Shown in pieces: positions 6,966-11,132 of a stretch of 11,132 nucleotides of DNA. The stretch comes from Caldilinea sp. CFX5 (GTDB lineage Bacteria > Chloroflexota > Anaerolineae > Caldilineales > Caldilineaceae), in NCBI GenBank assembly GCA_021405325.1, contig QWII01000175.1:1907-13038 (forward strand), read 5' to 3'. The notes under the pieces are model-generated. The model saw only the letters and a program-made list of their open reading frames with translations. It ran no database searches and had not been told where the DNA came from. The translations under genes and the position numbers were made by a program. Position 1 is the first letter of the stretch, and each line of letters starts with the position of its first letter.

Positions 6966-7724
6966 GTGTCAAGGTCGATACACAAGCGGATGCAGGAAGT
7001 ATTGGGCGAGGCCGCTGCGCCGGATCTTTCCGCCGAGCAACCTGATAGGGAAGCGTTGCTGGTTTATATTGAAGCGGAACTGGCGGGCCATAATGCGGCG
7101 CAGGTGCATCCAGAAGTCGCGCTGGCGCTGGCCGATTCGGCACTCTGGCGGCAGGAGTATGTGGCGCTAAAGAAATTTTTGGCCTGGGAAGCGCAGGGGC
7201 CGCTGGCGCAACCGCCGCGTCCACCCTGCTTTGATTTTTCTTATTTACCGGCGTCCGCACCAGTAGTCGAGCCGACGACAGCGTTGCCGCCCCTCTCCTG
7301 GTATTGGGCGCAACTGGGCTATCTGGTGGTGGAGCTTTCCGACGCCGTGCAGCGGCTCTTGCAGCCGCCCCAGCGCCAACCGGCCCATAGCTTTGTTCGG
7401 GCCGGCCAGGGGGAGCAGAACGAGGTTCACTTTACGCTGGAAAACCAGCTTGCCGATCTGAATCTACGGCTCACCATTGCCCGTGAGCCGGCAACCGGCG
7501 ATCAGTGCCAGGTGATTGTCGAGGCCGAGATCCCCAGCCGTGGGGGCTGGCCCAACCTGGCCGATACCATTGTCAATTTGAAAGAGGCCGACACCGTGGT
7601 GCAGAGCTGCCTGACCGACGCTTTTGGCAAGGCGGTCTTTCCGGCGGTGGCGCTCAGTCAACTGCCGGCGTTGCAGGTGGAAGTGATTCCAGGCTTGCCG
7701 CCGCCAGCGCCGGATCACCGATAA
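6966..7724 (+). CDS. Uncharacterised 252-aa protein, possible sigma/CHAT partner
   Basis: Not recognised as a named family. The N-terminal third (residues about 20-75) is helical and acidic (LLVYIEAELAG, then ALADSALWRQEY), recalling the helical start of anti-sigma proteins, but the zinc-binding HxxxCxxC is absent and no membrane segment is visible. A Pro-rich stretch follows (residues about 80-110). The C-terminal part (residues about 142-245) looks beta-rich, with LNLRLTIARE, then IVNLKEADTVV and a DAFGKAVFPAV turn typical of carboxypeptidase-regulatory-like or Ig-like beta-sandwich units. A GTG start at 6966 is chosen for the AGGGG nine bases upstream; an ATG at 6990 is the alternative. 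It follows the sigma factor on the same strand and converges on the TPR-CHAT gene, overlapping its end by 71 bp. A role as sigma regulator or as adaptor is inference from position. Confidence 0.7.
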   Translation: MSRSIHKRMQEVLGEAAAPDLSAEQPDREALLVYIEAELAGHNAAQVHPEVALALADSALWRQEYVALKKFLAWEAQGPLAQPPRPPCFDFSYLPASAPVVEPTTALPPLSWYWAQLGYLVVELSDAVQRLLQPPQRQPAHSFVRAGQGEQNEVHFTLENQLADLNLRLTIAREPATGDQCQVIVEAEIPSRGGWPNLADTIVNLKEADTVVQSCLTDAFGKAVFPAVALSQLPALQVEVIPGLPPPAPDHR

Positions 7725-9963
7725 GGGCAAAGGCGGCCCAATACTTGGGTGCGGCAAAGATCGGCCCATTACCTTGGCCGGCAAACTCGGCCAGGTAGGT
7801 CGCCGCCTGTTCGCCCAGCAGCGGGGCCAGAGCGGCCTGCGCCGTCGCCAGGGTCACGCTTTGCAAATAGAGTTGCGCCTGCTTGAGCGCTTCGGCATAG
7901 GCGACGCCCTGCTGCACCAACGTATAGAATTTCATCATCAAGAGCAGGCTGGGGCGCTCATCCACGCGCCAGAGCGCCGCCATGACGGCAGTGGCGCCGG
8001 CCAGCAGAAAGGCGCGCAACAGCCCATACAACTCATCGCCCCGTTGCACCTGGTTGAGACCACTTTCACAGGCGCTCAGGGTGACGACATCACAACGCAA
8101 TTTTAGCGTCTCCAGAATCGCCTGCCCGGTCAGCGCTTCTTCCCGCCCGATAGACAAGGTGGAGAGCAGCGGAGCGCGCAAATTGAATTCACCATGACAG
8201 GCAAAGTGGAGCAACCGCGCTTGGGCCGCCTGTGCTGCCAGCGCCGCACCTTTGGCAGCAGGGCCGACCAGCGCCTGACCCTGGCAGCATTGCGCCACCC
8301 AGTGCGCCTCCGTCTCGGCTAGATAGAGGGTGGTGTGGCTACTCTCGTTGCAGCCAATCGCCAGACAAGACAAGGTGGGCGCTGTATCCGGGCGGGGGCG
8401 TTGGGTCAACAGCACACTGGCGCTGGGCGCGTAGACCAGGGTCGGCCCGGCGGGGCGCAACCACCGGCTGTTGTCGGGCAGCACGAGCGCCTGAAAAGGG
8501 ACATAGTGGAGCGGCCCGTGGGGCGCCACATAGAGCCGCCGTTTGTCGGCCAGCAACCCTGCTGCCGGCGCCACCAACATGCGATAGAGCGCCGCCAACA
8601 TGGTCGGTTGCAGAAAGTTCCCTTCCACCCAGTTGCGCTGATCCTGCGGGTAGAGGTTGTTGGGGATCACCTTCAGGTCAAAGCAGGTGATGCTCTCCCT
8701 GGTGACGGCAAAGAGCAGGGTGGTCGGTTTGGGAAAGAGGACGGCCCGTTGCGCCTGCGCCAATGTCACCCGCCCGCCATGCGTTTCAAAGAGGCCAGTG
8801 GTGAAATAGGCCAGAAGGATGGCGTCGGCGGGCAGCTTGCCTTGAATTTCCGCGGGCGTCAGGGGCAGCGCCTCAATGCGGTTGGAAAAGTCGGTTTCGC
8901 CGATAAAGAGACTATCGAGAAAGGCGCGCGACCGGGCGCGCTCGGTGGTCTGAAACGCCTCCGTCACCTTGCCCAGCGCCAGATAGGCCAACACCGTGTT
9001 GGCATAGATGTGGACGACGGTGGCAAAAAAGCTGCGGCGCGCTTCCGGTGTCGAAATACCAGTTCGTACCGTTTCTACCAATGCTAGTGACTGTTCAAAA
9101 CAGGCCAGCGCCTCGGCGTACGCTTGCTGTTTCAAGTAGAGTGCGCCCTGGTTGGCTAAGACAGTCAGTTCATTATATGGATCTTGGTAGGGACGAAAAC
9201 CAGCCAATGCCTGCTCGTAATAAACATGGGCCTGCGGCCAATCTACTTGGCTCCGTTGTTGATGGGCATTGGCCAATCCTAATAGGGCAAAGTTTGTATA
9301 GAATTGATTGTTCCGTTGGACACTAAGATCATGAAATTTTCGATAACTCTCGATCGCTTCTGTCCACCGTCCGGCTGCACAATGAATATCGGCAAGCGCT
9401 TCCCACGTAGTTGCTTGATAAAACAAAAGGTCTGATTCATAAAGCAGTGTGTCAGGCGTCGAGTGAGGAGGAGATGTTAAGAGATACAGCGCTTGCTGAC
9501 AATAAGCAATTGCTTTGTCTAGGGTTTCTGAACTGAATACGCCTTCGCCAAAGCCCATTTGGTATGAAAAAGCAGCTTGACGGAGTACTACAGCTTGTTT
9601 ATAAGGGTAATTCAAAGCAGCTAGAATGTTTGCACTTTCTTCACAAACAGAAACCGATTTAGCCCAGTAAGCTTGCTGATAGTAAGTAATTCCTAATGCA
9701 AGAAGAACATGGGCACGCAAAACAGGGGGTACTGCTTTAGACAGTAATGTTTGGAAAATGAGTTCTGCATTAGCCCAGTTACGCTGATATTCGCTGGCGA
9801 CTATGCCGCTAAAGTAAGATGCCCAATCTGCAGCCTCCGGTAAATCTGCTTGCATTTCAATCAGAGCGTTGATCACTCCCTCAACCTGATTAAAATCGCG
9901 AGTACGCAGTGACTTAAAGAATTGATCAATGCAAGATTTAAGCTGTTGTTGTTTATCTGTCAT
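7654..9963 (-). CDS. TPR-CHAT caspase-like cysteine protease
   Basis: A 769-aa two-part protein. Residues about 1-300 are helical tetratricopeptide-type repeats (for example HVLLALGITYYQQAYWAKS, WEALADIHCAAGRWTEAIESY, NQGALYLKQQAYAEALACFE), expected to bind a partner or trigger. A helical linker (TPEARRSFFATVVHIYAN and TERARSRAFLDSL) leads to a C-terminal CHAT domain, the caspase/separase-like clan CD peptidase fold. The catalytic dyad is intact: His590 in HFACHGEF and Cys632 in LSACESGL, followed by GLLRAFLLAGATAVMAALW and the end block YWAAFALIGDP, all typical of CHAT. CHAT proteins with TPRs cleave specific partner proteins when their sensor is engaged (Csx29 of type III-E CRISPR is one example). 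ATG 9963 is preferred; the frame is open to a TTG at 10044, but that would overlap the divergent neighbour. Base composition shifts sharply between the two halves. Confidence 0.9.
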   Translation of the reverse strand: MTDKQQQLKSCIDQFFKSLRTRDFNQVEGVINALIEMQADLPEAADWASYFSGIVASEYQRNWANAELIFQTLLSKAVPPVLRAHVLLALGITYYQQAYWAKSVSVCEESANILAALNYPYKQAVVLRQAAFSYQMGFGEGVFSSETLDKAIAYCQQALYLLTSPPHSTPDTLLYESDLLFYQATTWEALADIHCAAGRWTEAIESYRKFHDLSVQRNNQFYTNFALLGLANAHQQRSQVDWPQAHVYYEQALAGFRPYQDPYNELTVLANQGALYLKQQAYAEALACFEQSLALVETVRTGISTPEARRSFFATVVHIYANTVLAYLALGKVTEAFQTTERARSRAFLDSLFIGETDFSNRIEALPLTPAEIQGKLPADAILLAYFTTGLFETHGGRVTLAQAQRAVLFPKPTTLLFAVTRESITCFDLKVIPNNLYPQDQRNWVEGNFLQPTMLAALYRMLVAPAAGLLADKRRLYVAPHGPLHYVPFQALVLPDNSRWLRPAGPTLVYAPSASVLLTQRPRPDTAPTLSCLAIGCNESSHTTLYLAETEAHWVAQCCQGQALVGPAAKGAALAAQAAQARLLHFACHGEFNLRAPLLSTLSIGREEALTGQAILETLKLRCDVVTLSACESGLNQVQRGDELYGLLRAFLLAGATAVMAALWRVDERPSLLLMMKFYTLVQQGVAYAEALKQAQLYLQSVTLATAQAALAPLLGEQAATYLAEFAGQGNGPIFAAPKYWAAFALIGDPALAAASLESLPPATPAVD

Positions 9964-10008
9964 TTTGCGAATAAAGGTTAAGCACTGTTTCAACGAAAAG
10001 GAGAAATT

Positions 10009-10752
10009 ATGGGTAGCCCAAATTATCGCGGAGAAATCAGCCAAATAATTGATGAGGTTTTCATCAACTATAGTTTAGAACTGCCGGAGGAAGAGCTTGC
10101 CAGCACATCCGGCTATTTTATGAAAGGTTCCCCGCTCCGTTATTCATACTTTACCGTTCAGCGTGGCGCAATTAGCCAGCCGGAACAGACCACTATGGTG
10201 TACAGAATCGACCCAACCAATGGCAACAAGACCGACGATCTGTTGGCAGCACTCACCTGGTCAAGCGACGGATCGAAGGATGCCTCCGTTGGGTTGATCA
10301 CCGGCTATACACTACCAAAGGGATGGGAAAAACACCTAGAACCGCCCTACGTTTCCTGCTACGTTACAGCCGCTAGTATGCGGAAACGGGGCATTGGCCG
10401 CAATCAGGATGACGAGATCGATCTGCATACTGCCCGCATTCAAGATTTGGACAGCGCCGTTTTGGCGATCTATCTACCGACTCTGCCGGTGGGTATCACC
10501 GCCGATGACTTGCAGGTATTTATCAATTCCCACCCGGCACAACAAGCGGCCCATAACCATGCCCCTGGCGCTGTCGCACCGCCACCGACCCCGGTCGCGG
10601 CGACGTTCAACCCGAGGATCAACAGCATGATCATTGGCGCGCCGGATCAACGGCTCCAGACGGGGCTATATGTTGTCGCTAAACCTATCGAGCCTGGTGA
10701 CCATGCACACAACCATGCAACGCCGCAGCCCGTGTATGATCATCATGCCTAG
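10009..10752 (+). CDS. Orphan 247-aa protein with His-rich tail, divergent from TPR-CHAT
   Basis: No family recognised. There is no signal peptide or membrane helix, so it is probably cytoplasmic. Residues about 1-175 appear to form a mixed alpha/beta domain (IIDEVFINYSLEL, YSYFTVQRGAI, VGLITGYTLPKGWEKHL, YVSCYVTAASMRKRG, AVLAIYLPTLPVG). Then comes a His- and Pro-rich linker (HNHAPG, APPPTPVAA), a short segment with SMIIGAPDQRLQTGLYVVAK, and a tail with five His in the last 16 residues (HAHNH, DHH). The tail could bind metal. The ATG has AAAAGGAG at good spacing. Only 45 bp separate it from the TPR-CHAT start, so the two share one divergent control region, which makes it a candidate substrate, regulator or effector of the protease. 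An intrinsic terminator follows at 10864. The function is not known and the link is inference. Confidence 0.75.
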   Translation: MGSPNYRGEISQIIDEVFINYSLELPEEELASTSGYFMKGSPLRYSYFTVQRGAISQPEQTTMVYRIDPTNGNKTDDLLAALTWSSDGSKDASVGLITGYTLPKGWEKHLEPPYVSCYVTAASMRKRGIGRNQDDEIDLHTARIQDLDSAVLAIYLPTLPVGITADDLQVFINSHPAQQAAHNHAPGAVAPPPTPVAATFNPRINSMIIGAPDQRLQTGLYVVAKPIEPGDHAHNHATPQPVYDHHA

Positions 10753-10863
10753 CAAAACCGGTGCAGCCCCACACTCCGCCCCTCACCCGAACCCCGCAGG
10801 TGTGGCGTAACGTAGGCAAGCCATTTGCTTTGTGTTGAGAGACGCACGATAGGATAGCATAGC

Positions 10864-10898
10864 GACCTCGCCACCTTGTCCTGGCGAGGTCATTTTTT
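10864..10898 (+). terminator. Rho-independent terminator after the His-rich protein gene
   Basis: A perfect 9-bp GC-rich stem (GACCTCGCC, 10864-10872, with GGCGAGGTC, 10883-10891) around a 10-nt loop is followed by six T residues at 10893-10898. It lies 112 bp after the stop codon. It is the only classical intrinsic terminator seen in the window. Confidence 0.85.
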
Positions 10899-10968
10899 GA
10901 TCATAGCGTGAAATTGGCGGTTAGGCAAATGATGTTTTCGCACGCAGCGTGCGGGGCGCGTGCTGGTA

Positions 10969-11132
10969 GCGTGCGTGGCACTGACCAGGACAATGCTGTC
11001 TACGCTCCGATCAGTTGGTCAGTGCCGCGCACGCGGTTGTGATACGACTATATATCTGACCCGCGTGCGCGGCACTGACCAGTGAATTAGCGGGGCAACA
11101 AACCGGTCTTGGTCAGTGCCGCGCACGCGGTT
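10969..11132. repeat. Alternating REP/BIME-like array, four copies, truncated by the window
   Basis: A unit of about 21 bp (TGGTCAGTGCCGC, then GCACGCGG) occurs at 11016-11036 and 11110-11130 on the plus strand and at 11061-11081 inverted. A shorter inverted copy with one mismatch lies at 10969-10987. The two plus copies agree over 24 bp (11015-11038 and 11109-11132). Centres are about 45-49 bp apart, and the intervening 24-28 bp are unrelated to each other. The unit itself contains the mini-palindrome CCGCG-CA-CGCGG. Alternating orientation is the hallmark of BIME-like arrays. Confidence 0.85.

Larger units (their letters stand above)
10753..11132. other. Non-coding tail: terminator and repeat array
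   Basis: No gene is visible in these 380 bases. They hold the terminator of the His-rich protein gene, a small palindrome (CGCACG-CAG-CGTGCG, 10939-10953), and the start of an alternating repeat array that runs off the window end. Confidence 0.6.

Noticed and set aside
6966..7724. Classical zinc-finger anti-sigma factor
   Set aside because: The position and helical N-terminus fit, but the HxxxCxxC motif and a membrane helix are absent, so only a possible-partner label is given.
8335..9087. Plus-strand open frame of 250 codons
   Set aside because: Antisense to the CHAT region; a GC-rich frame effect with no recognisable domain.
9964..10044. Longer N-terminus of the TPR-CHAT protein from a TTG at 10044
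   Set aside because: It would overlap the divergent gene and its ribosome site, and the extra 27 residues do not look like TPR; ATG 9963 is simpler.
10969..11132. CRISPR-like array (similar repeats with 24-28-bp spacers)
   Set aside because: Copies alternate in orientation, number only four, and one is shorter with a mismatch; CRISPR repeats are all in one direction. No cas gene is present.

Overview
The window reads as bacterial chromosome from a Chloroflexota-like organism (Caldilinea/Anaerolineae type). This placement rests on the gene mix (a DUF4332 protein, a GH130 enzyme, a sigma factor beside a TPR-CHAT protein), on a secreted protein ending in an aromatic-Leu-Pro-Val tail, and on perfect palindromic repeats in most intergenic gaps. 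It is an inference from style; there is no marker gene. Coding density is high, most coding DNA is GC-rich, and no RNA gene, transposase or CRISPR array is visible.

Left part (1-5100): a secreted di-heme cytochrome c peroxidase (181-1605); a 365-bp gap holding a perfect 32-bp inverted repeat; a translationally coupled pair, AI-2E-family membrane protein and DUF4332 protein (1971-3889); and a GH130 glycoside phosphorylase/hydrolase (3978-4970). The GH130 gene converges on a SAM-dependent methyltransferase (5086-5874, minus strand), with a perfect 30-bp inverted repeat between them. These look like ordinary metabolic and envelope genes.

Right part (5900-10900): a sigma-70-type factor whose reading frame is broken by one base in a T run (6178-6818); a 252-aa protein with a beta-rich C-terminal half (6966-7724); a 769-aa TPR-CHAT protein with the caspase-like His/Cys pair intact (7654-9963, minus strand); and, 45 bp away and divergent, a 247-aa unrecognised protein with a Pro-rich linker and His-rich tail (10009-10752), followed by an intrinsic terminator. 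A sigma factor, a possible partner, a TPR-gated cysteine protease and an orphan next to the protease together resemble a regulated proteolytic signalling or conflict module. This is the most interesting part of the window. The TPR half of the protease gene and the start of the orphan are much more AT-rich than the CHAT half, which suggests a replaced sensor region.

The window ends inside an alternating-orientation, REP/BIME-like array (10969-11132).
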